DNA of 10,824 bases, from assembly GCA_027347805.1 (NCBI GenBank), contig DAIEQP010000204.1:1-10824 (forward strand), read 5' to 3'. A program made the translations under genes and the position numbers. This stretch comes from Ignavibacteria bacterium. Its GTDB lineage: Bacteria; Bacteroidota; Ignavibacteria; Ignavibacteriales; Melioribacteraceae. This document shows positions 1-7,667 of this stretch, piece after piece. How positions within the stretch are numbered: position 1 is the first letter of the stretch; each line of letters opens with the position of its first letter. The notes beneath the pieces were generated by a model that saw only the letters and a program-made list of their open reading frames with translations, did not search any database and was not told where the DNA came from.

Positions 1-777
1 TTTTAATAAATCTTTCGATTTTTTAATTATTATCTCTTTTGTGTTTTTGTAGCCCGGTTTTTGATTTCTCAGCTCGTTGATTTTTTTCTGCTTCTCAGCT
101 GTAACCGCCTTATTAGGAGGCAAAGTATAAACAGAAAAAAAATTTTTCGAGTGACCGGTTAATCTGTTTGTTGCAATCATCCGTATCCATCTGTCAATAA
201 AATCCTCTTTTTTATTTTTCTTTCGCTCTGCTAAATATTTTTTTAGACTAACTATTTCGGCTTCTGTATCCTGATGATAAAACATTTTCAGATCTAAATC
301 AGCCCTGGCTTTAGGATCAAAATTAATTTCATTTAATCTGTTTTTGATTTCATTAACCTCTGGAATTTCAAGTCTGGGTTTTGCCAACATTGCACTAAGA
401 GGATTGACATCATTAGCTATTACATTTCTATTTAATAAAGCCGCTTCAATTGCTGTTGTTCCTCTACCGCTGAAAGGATCGTAAATTATATCTCCCGGTT
501 CAGAAAAATTATTTATAAAAAAACCGGGTAGCTGAGGTTTAAAACATGCACGGTAGGATATTTCATGAAGTGAATTCCCTTTTCTTTGTCCCGAAGTCCA
601 AAATTCATTTGTAAATCTTGGAATCTTTCTGCCATTTATTTCAACTTCATCACAAACTGTTTTTTGTGATTGCGCGCCGTCATTATTAAGCTGAAATATT
701 GAAAGAAATTTTAGAATAGAATCGTTTGATGATTTTTTTAGATTGGATTTTAGCTCAGTAATCTTTTTTTTATTCAT
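1..777 (-). CDS. DNA methyltransferase (N4-cytosine/N6-adenine type), N-terminal 259 codons, runs off the left edge
   Basis: The reading frame opens with ATG at 777 and stays open to base 1, so the C-terminus lies outside the window. Seen: a class I S-adenosylmethionine-binding motif DPFSGRGTT at residues 100-108, followed by an acidic motif II-like segment (VIANDVNP, about 119-126). Upstream is an aromatic segment (FWTSGQRKGN, 59-68, then SYRACFKPQLPGFF, 74-87) of the kind found before motif I in N4/N6 amino-methyltransferases. The later part is Lys-rich and includes TNRLTGHS and FFSVYTLPP. No catalytic (S/D/N)PP(Y/F/W) motif is visible before motif I, so it should lie in the missing part. 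Family knowledge: these enzymes methylate the exocyclic amino group of adenine or cytosine in DNA. It starts 11 nt after the lipoprotein stop, so it may share that transcript; no clear Shine-Dalgarno precedes it. Whether it is an orphan enzyme or part of a restriction-modification system cannot be seen. Target base and specificity are unknown. Confidence 0.85.
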   Translation of the reverse strand, partial: MNKKKITELKSNLKKSSNDSILKFLSIFQLNNDGAQSQKTVCDEVEINGRKIPRFTNEFWTSGQRKGNSLHEISYRACFKPQLPGFFINNFSEPGDIIYDPFSGRGTTAIEAALLNRNVIANDVNPLSAMLAKPRLEIPEVNEIKNRLNEINFDPKARADLDLKMFYHQDTEAEIVSLKKYLAERKKNKKEDFIDRWIRMIATNRLTGHSKNFFSVYTLPPNKAVTAEKQKKINELRNQKPGYKNTKEIIIKKSKDLLK

Positions 778-788
778 CACAAATTATA

Positions 789-2096
789 CTACCAGCCCGG
801 ATATGTAATGCTGACAGATTCCAGACTACCTCTCATTCGGATTGAGATTGTGTGATTTTTAAAACCGCGCTTAGGACTTGTAACAGTCAGCTGATAAAAA
901 CTGAGAGAATAATTATTAAAGAAAGATTTAATATTATTCATAAATGGAGTAATGCTGCCGAATTCACTATTCATATAACCTGATACACCAACCGTTTTCA
1001 AAACGTCTTCGCGCAAATCGCCCTTATATCCCATTGTGTAAACACGTTTTCCGATAACAGCATTAACAGCATCCGACAAATTTCTTTTTCCTGCTGTATC
1101 ATCACCATCCGATAAAACAATCATTACATTCTGAATTAAATTATCAACCATGAAAAAATTATTCATGCTGCGAGCAACATCTGCTACTGCACCATAAAAA
1201 TCTGTTGAAGTTACACCTGTATTTATTGAGTTTATCTGGGCAATTGCTTCCGTTGCGCCTACTCCGGTTGGAACTGCCGCACCTTTAGGAATCAGACTTT
1301 CACTAAACTCATAAATAAAAAAGTTGGATGTATAAGGATTTGCCGCATTAAGAATATTTACAATATAAGCCGCGTCAGCTTTCATTCTTGCTAAACTGTT
1401 TGAACCAGTAACACTTGAACTGTTATCAATTAAAATGTGTATTGGGACAATAATTTTAGCTGGATCAACAGCAGCTAATTTTAGATTGGATTCACGGAGC
1501 GGTTCGCCGTCTTCATAAATATCAAGTTTGTCTAATGTTAAACCGGTAACACCAATACCGGATGCATCGAGATTCTGGAACAAAATATTGATATCATGAT
1601 CAACATTAATCTGCGTTTTAAAATCATAAACCTTCAAATAATTTGAAGCAGTTGCGGGTAAATCTTCCGTTTGAAAATATTTTACATCGGAATCCGTCCA
1701 TGTACCCGATGGCAGGATGACACGAATCCGCCATGCATACCATGTTAGATAACTTAACGTACCAGTTGAATATCCGGTTATATCAGCCGCAGAGATTGCA
1801 GGATTTGTTTTCCATGACGTTGTTAAAGGAACAACGCCAAGATTTGTTGTCGGTTCAATAAACACCTGGTAAACCGATCCTTTTTGAGCAGTTGATTTCC
1901 ATTGAAGATTTACTCCTAAAACTGAAATAGCTTTTTTAGCAGAATCAGGATACTGCAATTGAATTAATGATGTTGTTGTAGTAGTTGTTGTGGTGGTGGA
2001 TGAAGTAGGTGTTTCATCACTGCTAAATGAACAGCTTGAAAAAATGATAAAAATTACAGGTAGTAACCAGATTATTCTTATCGGAATTTTTATCAT
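789..2096 (-). CDS. VWA-domain lipoprotein with a fibronectin-like N-terminal domain
   Basis: 435 aa. Seen: a hydrophobic signal segment (about residues 7-20) ending in FSSC, with Cys22 as the likely lipidation site, though Phe at -3 is not the classic lipobox residue. A Thr-rich linker (31-42, including nine Thr in a row) follows, then a beta-rich domain with WKS, WRIRV and YFQTED segments (about 44-145) resembling a fibronectin III/Ig fold. A von Willebrand factor A domain starts near 215, with MIDAS residues D224-N-S226-S-S228, a Thr around 296-298, and SDGDD at 329-333. The C-terminal part (about 395-435) is beta-rich. VWA domains with an intact MIDAS bind a divalent metal and usually a protein partner. 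The protein should be anchored to a membrane by lipid and face the periplasm or outside. It lies 61 nt downstream of the M48 protease gene and has its own AAGGA ribosome site, so it is either the distal part of the bat transcript or a separate unit. It is not one of the named Bat proteins, and the exact function is unknown. Confidence 0.85.
   Translation of the reverse strand: MIKIPIRIIWLLPVIFIIFSSCSFSSDETPTSSTTTTTTTTTSLIQLQYPDSAKKAISVLGVNLQWKSTAQKGSVYQVFIEPTTNLGVVPLTTSWKTNPAISAADITGYSTGTLSYLTWYAWRIRVILPSGTWTDSDVKYFQTEDLPATASNYLKVYDFKTQINVDHDINILFQNLDASGIGVTGLTLDKLDIYEDGEPLRESNLKLAAVDPAKIIVPIHILIDNSSSVTGSNSLARMKADAAYIVNILNAANPYTSNFFIYEFSESLIPKGAAVPTGVGATEAIAQINSINTGVTSTDFYGAVADVARSMNNFFMVDNLIQNVMIVLSDGDDTAGKRNLSDAVNAVIGKRVYTMGYKGDLREDVLKTVGVSGYMNSEFGSITPFMNNIKSFFNNYSLSFYQLTVTSPKRGFKNHTISIRMRGSLESVSITYPGW
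1971..1997 (-). repeat. Nine-codon ACN run encoding a poly-Thr linker
   Basis: Nine consecutive Thr codons (ACC, ACA and ACT mixed) directly after the lipidated N-terminus of the VWA lipoprotein. Mixed codons suggest selection for a flexible Thr/Ser tether rather than a fresh, slippage-prone microsatellite, although the trinucleotide pattern could still vary in length. Confidence 0.7.
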
Positions 2097-2103
2097 TAAG
2101 AAA

Positions 2104-2108
2104 TCCTT
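2104..2108 (-). promoter_or_regulatory. Shine-Dalgarno of the VWA lipoprotein gene
   Basis: AAGGA on the minus strand, 7 nt before the ATG at 2096. It supports this start, which also gives a complete lipoprotein signal sequence. Confidence 0.6.
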
Positions 2109-2157
2109 GCTGTTCTGCTAACTAAATATAATTAAAAATATTTTTATAAGAAGGGAC

Positions 2158-3252
2158 TTAGCTATCGAGAGCAGCGATTCTTTTTTTGATTGAAGGATGG
2201 CTATAGAAGAACCATTCAACAAATGGATGAGGCTCTTTGTCTGACAAGTTTTGTGTGGTCAATTTTTCTAAAGTAGATGCAAAAGCGTCTCTTTTGTTTG
2301 TAACTTGAATAGCATATTTATCGGCCTCATATTCATATTTGCGTGAAATCCAATTTGTTATTGGCTGCTGTACTAATCCAATTAACGCACCCCAAAGCAT
2401 TAATAATGGAAGAGAGGCAATTTGTGTTATACTTGAAAAGCCAAACCAGTTTAATGAGAGCTGATGCAATTGAGCAATCAAATAGAATATTAGAAAACTT
2501 GAAATGGTGCTAATGAAAATATTCTTGATTATATGTTTCCTTTTATAATGCCCAAGTTCATGCGCAATTACTGTCTCAATTTCATCTTCACTGTAATTAT
2601 CCAAAAGAGTGTCGCCGAGTAAAATTCGTTTTGTTTTACCCAATCCTGTAAATGCGGCGTTTGCCTTCTTCGTATTTTTACTCATATCAAACTTAAATAC
2701 GTTTTCAACTTTCAAACCAGCATCTTTAGATAAACGTAATATTCTTTCTTTCAGATTTTCATTTTCGATCGGGGTTACTTTATAAAATATTGGTAAAATA
2801 ATTATAGGCACGATTTGAGCAAGAATTACTGAAAGAATAAACATCAAAACACTAAACGGAAGCCACCACATTAATCCGAAAGTCTTTATAACCCAGTAAA
2901 AAAGTAATAATAATGGAAGTCCGATTGCACCGCCTACCAAAGTTTCTTTTATGCCTTCCCAAATCCACTTTGTAAAAGTCTGATTCGAAAGATTGTATTT
3001 ATGTTCAAGATAGAAATCCGTATAATAATTTAAGGGCCAAAAAATCACTGATATTAGAATCCCCATTCCAAGCACAAAAGAGATTAGAAGAAGATAATCG
3101 TTGCCGGTAAAATTTCTCAGATAATTTTCAAGATTGGAACTAATCCCGGTAAAAAGAAAAAATGCAACTAAAAGAAATGAAGCAACACCTTCAAAGATTC
3201 CAAAACCAAGTTTAATGTTGCTGTATTTTTTTGCGGTTGAGTTGTCGGTCAT
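2158..3252 (-). CDS. M48-family integral-membrane zinc metalloprotease (Ste24/CAAX protease 1-like)
   Basis: 364 aa. Seen: several hydrophobic helices before the catalytic site (about residues 20-37, 53-72, 104-122, 132-156) and two after it (about 243-262, 276-295). The zinc motif HELGH is at 231-235. The third ligand is likely Glu307 in EYEAD (307-311). SHPSIKKRI (351-359) is the conserved C-terminal motif of the family. This layout matches the Ste24-type M48 peptidases with an N-terminal membrane domain rather than short HtpX. The active site faces the cytoplasm or membrane interior in relatives. In bacteria without CAAX prenylation the family is presumed to serve membrane protein quality control; that role here is inference. 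The ATG shares one base with the batE stop (TAATG), so translation is probably coupled to batE, and there is no strong Shine-Dalgarno of its own. All catalytic residues appear intact. Confidence 0.93.
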   Translation of the reverse strand: MTDNSTAKKYSNIKLGFGIFEGVASFLLVAFFLFTGISSNLENYLRNFTGNDYLLLISFVLGMGILISVIFWPLNYYTDFYLEHKYNLSNQTFTKWIWEGIKETLVGGAIGLPLLLLFYWVIKTFGLMWWLPFSVLMFILSVILAQIVPIIILPIFYKVTPIENENLKERILRLSKDAGLKVENVFKFDMSKNTKKANAAFTGLGKTKRILLGDTLLDNYSEDEIETVIAHELGHYKRKHIIKNIFISTISSFLIFYLIAQLHQLSLNWFGFSSITQIASLPLLMLWGALIGLVQQPITNWISRKYEYEADKYAIQVTNKRDAFASTLEKLTTQNLSDKEPHPFVEWFFYSHPSIKKRIAALDS

Positions 3253-4058
3253 TAAATCTGCCCGATAGCTTTATTTTGAACCCAGCCGATCTTTCCATCA
3301 ATCAATCGAATTCTCACCCACTCGCCGACACTGTCTTCAACTTTGAATTTTATTCCTTCATGGATAACAAAAGCATCATTGCTTTTGAGATCAGGAGTTA
3401 CTTTTACAGTGTAAGTTGATTCAAGAAGAATACCGTAATTGGAAGATGATTCACGGCTGATTCTTGCAAATAGAAGCACCGCTAAAATTATTAAGATTGA
3501 TAATGAACCAGAAGCTGTTAAAAATGCAATTCTCTGAATTCTATTTTTCTTTGAAAAGAAATAAAATGCAATGCTTCCAAGCAGAATCCAGAAAACAATT
3601 ACTACTAAAAGTGACCAGCCGCTTACACCAAATAAAGTTACCAATCCTTCCCACCATGCAACGATGAAAAGCTTTGGCACTTCAGTTATTTTATCAAATG
3701 TTCTTGCGTTGGCAATTTTCAAATTATAAACCAGATCTTCGTTATTCGGCTCAAGCTTCAATCCTTTTTCATAATTAAATATTGCCAGACCAATCCTTCC
3801 GTCTTTGAAAAATGAATTTCCCAGATTGAAATAGAGAGCTCCGCTTTCGTAACCCTGAGATAATATTTTCTGATAATCTGAAATTGCTGCGGAATAATTT
3901 TGTTCCTGGTAAGATTTATTCGCACGTTTCATCAAATCTTCAGGTGATTGAGCGAAAATATCTTTTGTAAAAAATATTACCAGAATAATCGCAGCAGTAG
4001 TAAATAATTTTATAGCTCCTCTTTTCATCACCAATCCATTAGTTCCAGAGTTTATCAT
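3252..4058 (-). CDS. batE: BatE: TPR membrane protein with C-terminal SH3-like domain
   Basis: 268 aa. Seen: a signal or anchor helix (about residues 16-36, ending IFAQ), about two TPR repeats (40-117, with ALYFNLGNSFFKDGRIGLAIFNYEKGL as the clearest unit at 74-100), two membrane helices (about 147-168 and 178-199), and a C-terminal domain (208-265) with the GEWVRIRLIDGKIGWV pattern of bacterial SH3 domains. This is the usual BatE architecture. The TPR and SH3 parts should both lie in the periplasm, with the helix pair between them. The start at 4058 overlaps the batD stop (ATGA) and has GGAGG 9 nt upstream. An in-frame ATG at 4028 would give a shorter signal peptide but lacks a good ribosome site. 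The 3' end shares one base with the M48 protease start. BatE probably acts as a protein-binding scaffold in the Bat complex; its biochemical role is not known. Confidence 0.92.
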   Translation of the reverse strand: MINSGTNGLVMKRGAIKLFTTAAIILVIFFTKDIFAQSPEDLMKRANKSYQEQNYSAAISDYQKILSQGYESGALYFNLGNSFFKDGRIGLAIFNYEKGLKLEPNNEDLVYNLKIANARTFDKITEVPKLFIVAWWEGLVTLFGVSGWSLLVVIVFWILLGSIAFYFFSKKNRIQRIAFLTASGSLSILIILAVLLFARISRESSSNYGILLESTYTVKVTPDLKSNDAFVIHEGIKFKVEDSVGEWVRIRLIDGKIGWVQNKAIGQI

Positions 4059-5887
4059 TTCTTTTTTCCTCCGATTGATGAATCAAGTTCGACAATAACT
4101 TTCACAGTCTCTTCATACATCTCATTTGCGGCCGCCTGCATTTCACCCTGCGGTGCAAAGCGGGCAAACTCACATTTCTCAGCAATCTGCTTAACCCTGT
4201 TCAATAATTCATCATTAACATTTCTTGATATTAATTTCTCTTCTGCTTTCTCTAAAGTAAATTCTGATTTTTGTATTGAAAGTTTGTCTTCAAGATATCC
4301 GAATAAAGCAAGTGAAATTTCGGAATAGAAACTTGTTGTTTGTTTATTATCAAGCGCTGCTTTGGCAAGTTTTAATCTCTTACGGGCTTCCTTTTCGGCT
4401 TTCTGGAATTTCATTAGCTGAACATTGCCGTAAAGTTCATCCTGCTTGCGTTTGTAAACAAAAGCTCCGACCAAACTTAAAAATGGAACTACAAGTGAAA
4501 TCCAGAACCACGATTTGATTAGAGAAATTTCCTGTTTTGGTTCAAGATTAAAATCTGATGTTTTAATGAAGCGTATATCTTCATTCAAAAGTTTTACATC
4601 CTCTTTGCTTACACCTTGTGTAACTACTTCTCCGCCGACTCCCTGTTTAACATTTATCCGAAATGGCTGCGATTTTAGTATAACATATTTTCTAGTTGAG
4701 GGATTAAAATAAGTAAACTCAACAGGTGGAATTTCTTTTTCACCTGCTGATCTAGGCACAATTAAATAATCAATGATTTTTTGTCCCGAGATTTGAGAAC
4801 CCTTATTAATGTTTTCAATAGTTTTCGGATCGTACTTTTCAAATCCGGCAGGCAGCTGAGGTTCAGGTGCTTTCAATAATTTTATGTTGCCGCTGCCGCT
4901 AACATTAAGCCTGAGAGTAAAACTTTCATTTGTAACAACATTTTGTTTGTCAACTTCAGCTTTAATTGAAAAATTTCCAACTGCACCATTGAATGAGCCT
5001 GGTGCACCGGATGGTAGCGGATCAACTTCAATCTTTAAAGTATTTGATTTTGTTTTTAACTCAACAGTTTCGGTTCTGCCAAAAAATGAATCATTAAAAA
5101 ATTCATCAAACATATCATTGCCGGTTCTTTTCTTTTTTACAATAACCGGAACGTTTAATTCAAAAGGTGTTACACTCAAACTTCCTGTTCTGCTTGGGAA
5201 TAAAGCAACCTGTTTGATTTTTGCTACGCGATATCTTTCACCTTTGTACATCTCAAGGTCAAAATTAATCTGCTGGATTGGTCCAATTTCTTCAGACCAA
5301 AATCCTTCATAAGATGGCAGCTTGGAAATTTGCGGTGAAGCAATATTTAATTTAGTATAAAGTTTATATGTAACAGTAATCTGTTCTCCAAGAAGCGCCC
5401 TGGATTTATTAGCTTCGGCAACAATGAAAACACCTTTTGCCAGTTCCTGCTGATTCACACTGCTTCCCTGCGCCTGCTGCTGCTGTTGCGGCGAGCCCTT
5501 CTCAACTTTTATTTTCAACGGCTGTGATGAATAACTTTTTCCGCCATAATCTACAGAAGCACTTCCAATTGTATATTCGCCAATATTTACAGGCTGTAAA
5601 ATATATGAAAGACTTAGCGAGCCGGATACTTTTCCATTTATGATTGACATACTGGAAGACTGATTTGGACCGCTAAGAATTCTAAAACCGTCAAAACGTG
5701 GAGGACGAAAATTTGTAATACCATTTACATCTCCCCCTTCAAAAGTAAAATCAACCTGGAAACGGTCTCCCTGCCCAACAATAGTTCTATCTGCCGAAAC
5801 GTTAAACTTTTGCGCAAAACAAGTCCCGGCTAAAAACATTAGTGACAGGAAAAATAATTTTATGTTTGATCCGGAAATATTTTTCAT
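4055..5887 (-). CDS. batD: BatD: membrane-anchored protein with large beta-rich periplasmic region
   Basis: 610 aa, typical length for BatD. Seen: a signal peptide (about 1-25, cleavage likely after TCFA), then a long beta-rich region with repeated Ig-like units (about 26-130, 150-290, 300-415). The opening resembles FNVSADRTIVGQGDRFQVDF, the usual BatD N-terminus. A Gln/Ser linker (132-148) separates the first two units. One membrane helix lies at about 459-478 and a charged helical cytoplasmic part follows (480-605). That tail contains FYSEISLALFGYLEDKL (520-536) and EFARFAPQ (573-580), which align with the C-terminus of the BatD-like protein encoded at 8649-9623. The gene begins 38 nt after batC, the largest gap inside the bat genes proper, with only a weak GAGAG upstream. 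It overlaps batE by 4 nt (ATGA). BatD is a named component of the aerotolerance operon; it probably provides the periplasmic interaction surface, and no enzyme motif is visible. Confidence 0.94.
   Translation of the reverse strand: MKNISGSNIKLFFLSLMFLAGTCFAQKFNVSADRTIVGQGDRFQVDFTFEGGDVNGITNFRPPRFDGFRILSGPNQSSSMSIINGKVSGSLSLSYILQPVNIGEYTIGSASVDYGGKSYSSQPLKIKVEKGSPQQQQQAQGSSVNQQELAKGVFIVAEANKSRALLGEQITVTYKLYTKLNIASPQISKLPSYEGFWSEEIGPIQQINFDLEMYKGERYRVAKIKQVALFPSRTGSLSVTPFELNVPVIVKKKRTGNDMFDEFFNDSFFGRTETVELKTKSNTLKIEVDPLPSGAPGSFNGAVGNFSIKAEVDKQNVVTNESFTLRLNVSGSGNIKLLKAPEPQLPAGFEKYDPKTIENINKGSQISGQKIIDYLIVPRSAGEKEIPPVEFTYFNPSTRKYVILKSQPFRINVKQGVGGEVVTQGVSKEDVKLLNEDIRFIKTSDFNLEPKQEISLIKSWFWISLVVPFLSLVGAFVYKRKQDELYGNVQLMKFQKAEKEARKRLKLAKAALDNKQTTSFYSEISLALFGYLEDKLSIQKSEFTLEKAEEKLISRNVNDELLNRVKQIAEKCEFARFAPQGEMQAAANEMYEETVKVIVELDSSIGGKKK
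4068..4072 (-). promoter_or_regulatory. Shine-Dalgarno of batE
   Basis: GGAGG on the minus strand, 9 nt before the ATG at 4058, lying inside the batD 3' end. It favours this start over the in-frame ATG at 4028. Confidence 0.7.
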
Positions 5888-5925
5888 AAATTTTTCTCTC
5901 AGCGAATATCTTGAATCAATATATG

Positions 5926-6624
5926 CTACCAGTCTTTATCTGTTGAAAATGGTTTTCCTTTTACTTTTCTAATTTTCTTCTGCATATCTTTTTCATTGTT
6001 CTTCATTGCTTCTAAAATTCTCTGAGCTTCCTCTTTTGAAATCTGGTTTTTTTGTTGCTGTTGCTGCTGCTGTTGTTGGTCTTTCTTCTGATCTTTTTTG
6101 TCCTGCTTATTCTGCTGATCCTGATTTTTTTGCTGATCTTTATTCTGGTCTTTATTCTTGTCGTTTTTATTCTGCTGGTTCTGTTTATTCTGATTTTGCT
6201 TCATCATATTAAGAGCATACGACAAATTGTATTTGGTTTCCAGATCCTCGGGGTTAGCTTTCAATGCATTTTTATAAGCTCCCACACTTTCCTGAAACTT
6301 CTGCTGCTTCAGCAGCGAATTGCCTACATTATGATAAACGCGCGACTTATTTAATTTATTATCTGTAAATGATAATGAATTTTTATATGCCTGGATTGCT
6401 TCATCATATCTTCCCTGTTTGTAATATGCATCACCAAGATTGAAGTGGCCCTCGAATCCCTGCGGATCTTTTTCAAGACTTTTTTTGAACTTTACTTCTG
6501 CATCTGCATATTTATTTGCTTTATATAAATCAACACCATCATTGTTCAATGTTCTTTTGCTTTGCCCAAAACTAATTGAAATGCTAATTAGCAGAAGAAA
6601 CGAATAGATAAATTTATTTTTCAT
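5926..6624 (-). CDS. batC: BatC: TPR protein with Gln/Lys/Asn/Asp-rich segment
   Basis: 232 aa. Seen: a signal sequence (about 1-21, SISFGQ), then three TPR-like repeats (about 24-57, 58-91 and 96-130; clearest are GHFNLGDAYYKQGRYDEAIQ at 59-78 and the unit at 98-128). Residues 142-194 are a low-complexity stretch of Gln, Lys, Asn and Asp with nine Gln in a row (183-191). A short helical tail (196-220) carries EEAQRILEAMKNNEKDMQKK, and the protein ends KDW, a typical BatC ending. The start overlaps the batB stop (ATGA) and has AGGAG 7 nt upstream. BatC is thought to work in the periplasm as a protein-binding partner of BatB; in some bacteria the two are fused, but here they are separate. No catalytic residues are seen. 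Confidence 0.93.
   Translation of the reverse strand: MKNKFIYSFLLLISISISFGQSKRTLNNDGVDLYKANKYADAEVKFKKSLEKDPQGFEGHFNLGDAYYKQGRYDEAIQAYKNSLSFTDNKLNKSRVYHNVGNSLLKQQKFQESVGAYKNALKANPEDLETKYNLSYALNMMKQNQNKQNQQNKNDKNKDQNKDQQKNQDQQNKQDKKDQKKDQQQQQQQQQKNQISKEEAQRILEAMKNNEKDMQKKIRKVKGKPFSTDKDW
6043..6201 (-). repeat. Low-complexity coding tract (Gln/Asn/Lys/Asp-rich) in batC
   Basis: Encodes batC residues 142-194, made almost only of Q, N, K and D. The densest part is nine Gln codons at 6052-6078 (CAA and CAG mixed). On the plus strand it appears as runs of TTG/CTG, which creates a false Leu-rich open frame. Confidence 0.85.
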
Positions 6625-7667
6625 CTAACTTCTCCTTTCCTCAGCTGTTCAAATTTATCAAGCCACTTAGTGCGTTTGGATGTCATCATAAATTCTGCAA
6701 TAAGAATTAGTAATGCAGGAATTAAAAAATAATAGAAGCGGTCTTCATATTCAGTAACTCTTTTGGATCCGTATTCTGATTCCTGAATTTTTCCCAGATC
6801 AGTATAAATCTGGTCAAGTTCATCCTCGGTATTTGTCCCGCGATAATATTTTCCATTTCCTTTTGATGCGAGATTTTTAAGAGTCTCTTCATCAAGTTTT
6901 GTTAAAACAACCTGTCCCTGGTTATCTTTTTTATAGCCGATCTGGTTTCCGGAATCATTATAAATTGGAATTGGTGTTCCTCCGGGTGAACCCAAACCGA
7001 TTGCATAAACAGAAACATCTTTTGAATTTGCTTCAGAGATTGCGCTTTCAATATTTCCTTCATGATCTTCGCCGTCTGTAATCAGAACAATTGCTTTCTT
7101 TGTACCATCATCATATCTGAATGATTTTAGAGCAAGTTCAAGCGCGGAGCCAATATTTGTTCCGGGTTGAGGAACAGTATTAAGATCGACTGCATTCAAA
7201 AATAAATTTGCTGCGGCATAATCTGAAGTTAATGGAAATTGGATGAATGCTTGTCCTGCAAAAACAACCAGACCCAACCGGTCACCCTGCAATTTTTCCA
7301 TCAGTCTTGAAATTTCATACTTTGCTTTTTCAAGTCTGCTCGGTTTAATATCTTCTGCAGCCATGCTTTTGGAAACATCGAGAAGAATATAAACATCAAT
7401 ACCAACCTGTTTTACATCTTCTATCTTTGTTCCTATTTGCGGATTTGCAACAGCAATTATCAGCATTGTCAGTCCTGAAAGCAAAACGCCGAATTTTATT
7501 GCAGACTTGAAAGTGCTTCTTTCAGGGAACAAAATTTTGTGAAGTTTTATCCCTGCAAATTTTTCCAAAAGTTTATTTTGATTTTTCTGAACATACCAGT
7601 ATAAAACTACCAATGCAGGTATAAGCCAAAGAAGATATAAAATTGCACTGTGCCCGAATCTTATCAT
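6621..7667 (-). CDS. batB: BatB: inner-membrane VWA-domain protein
   Basis: 348 aa. Seen: two N-terminal membrane helices (about 8-25 and 56-76), a von Willebrand A domain (about 88-295), and one C-terminal helix (about 311-328). The MIDAS is complete: D97-V-S99-K-S101, T170 in PGTNIG, and D198 in TDGED. The ANPQIG segment after the second helix and the DRLGLVVFAGQAF motif are characteristic of BatA/BatB. The VWA domain most likely faces the periplasm, with the terminal helices anchoring it; topology is inferred. The start overlaps batA (ATGA at 7667-7664) and the stop overlaps batC (ATGA at 6624-6621). BatB is assigned rather than BatA from its position after BatA and directly before the TPR gene batC. 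It probably binds a partner through the metal site, possibly remodelled by MoxR. Confidence 0.93.
   Translation of the reverse strand: MIRFGHSAILYLLWLIPALVVLYWYVQKNQNKLLEKFAGIKLHKILFPERSTFKSAIKFGVLLSGLTMLIIAVANPQIGTKIEDVKQVGIDVYILLDVSKSMAAEDIKPSRLEKAKYEISRLMEKLQGDRLGLVVFAGQAFIQFPLTSDYAAANLFLNAVDLNTVPQPGTNIGSALELALKSFRYDDGTKKAIVLITDGEDHEGNIESAISEANSKDVSVYAIGLGSPGGTPIPIYNDSGNQIGYKKDNQGQVVLTKLDEETLKNLASKGNGKYYRGTNTEDELDQIYTDLGKIQESEYGSKRVTEYEDRFYYFLIPALLILIAEFMMTSKRTKWLDKFEQLRKGEVR
6632..6636 (-). promoter_or_regulatory. Shine-Dalgarno of batC
   Basis: AGGAG on the minus strand, 7 nt before the ATG at 6624, located inside the batB coding end. Confidence 0.7.

Noticed and set aside
2133..2146. 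Perfect 14-bp palindrome TAAAAATATTTTTA between the M48 protease and lipoprotein genes, considered as terminator or operator
   Set aside because: Made only of A and T in an AT-rich spacer, so it is expected by chance; no GC stem or U-tract pattern for a terminator, and no clear promoter boxes next to it that I can defend.
4276..4712. Two adjacent plus-strand open frames (4276-4518 and 4515-4712) with an overlapping junction
   Set aside because: Both are antisense to the batD C-terminal region, with Cys/Arg-rich composition unlike real proteins here.
4884..5312. 142-codon plus-strand open frame
   Set aside because: Lies wholly opposite batD, has no recognisable domain, and the BatD frame is well supported along its whole length.
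6052..6354. Plus-strand open frame with long Leu/Ile/Val runs that could be read as a small membrane protein
   Set aside because: It is the antisense of the Gln/Asn/Lys/Asp-rich tract of batC; the hydrophobic runs come from TTG/CTG/TTT complements of those codons.
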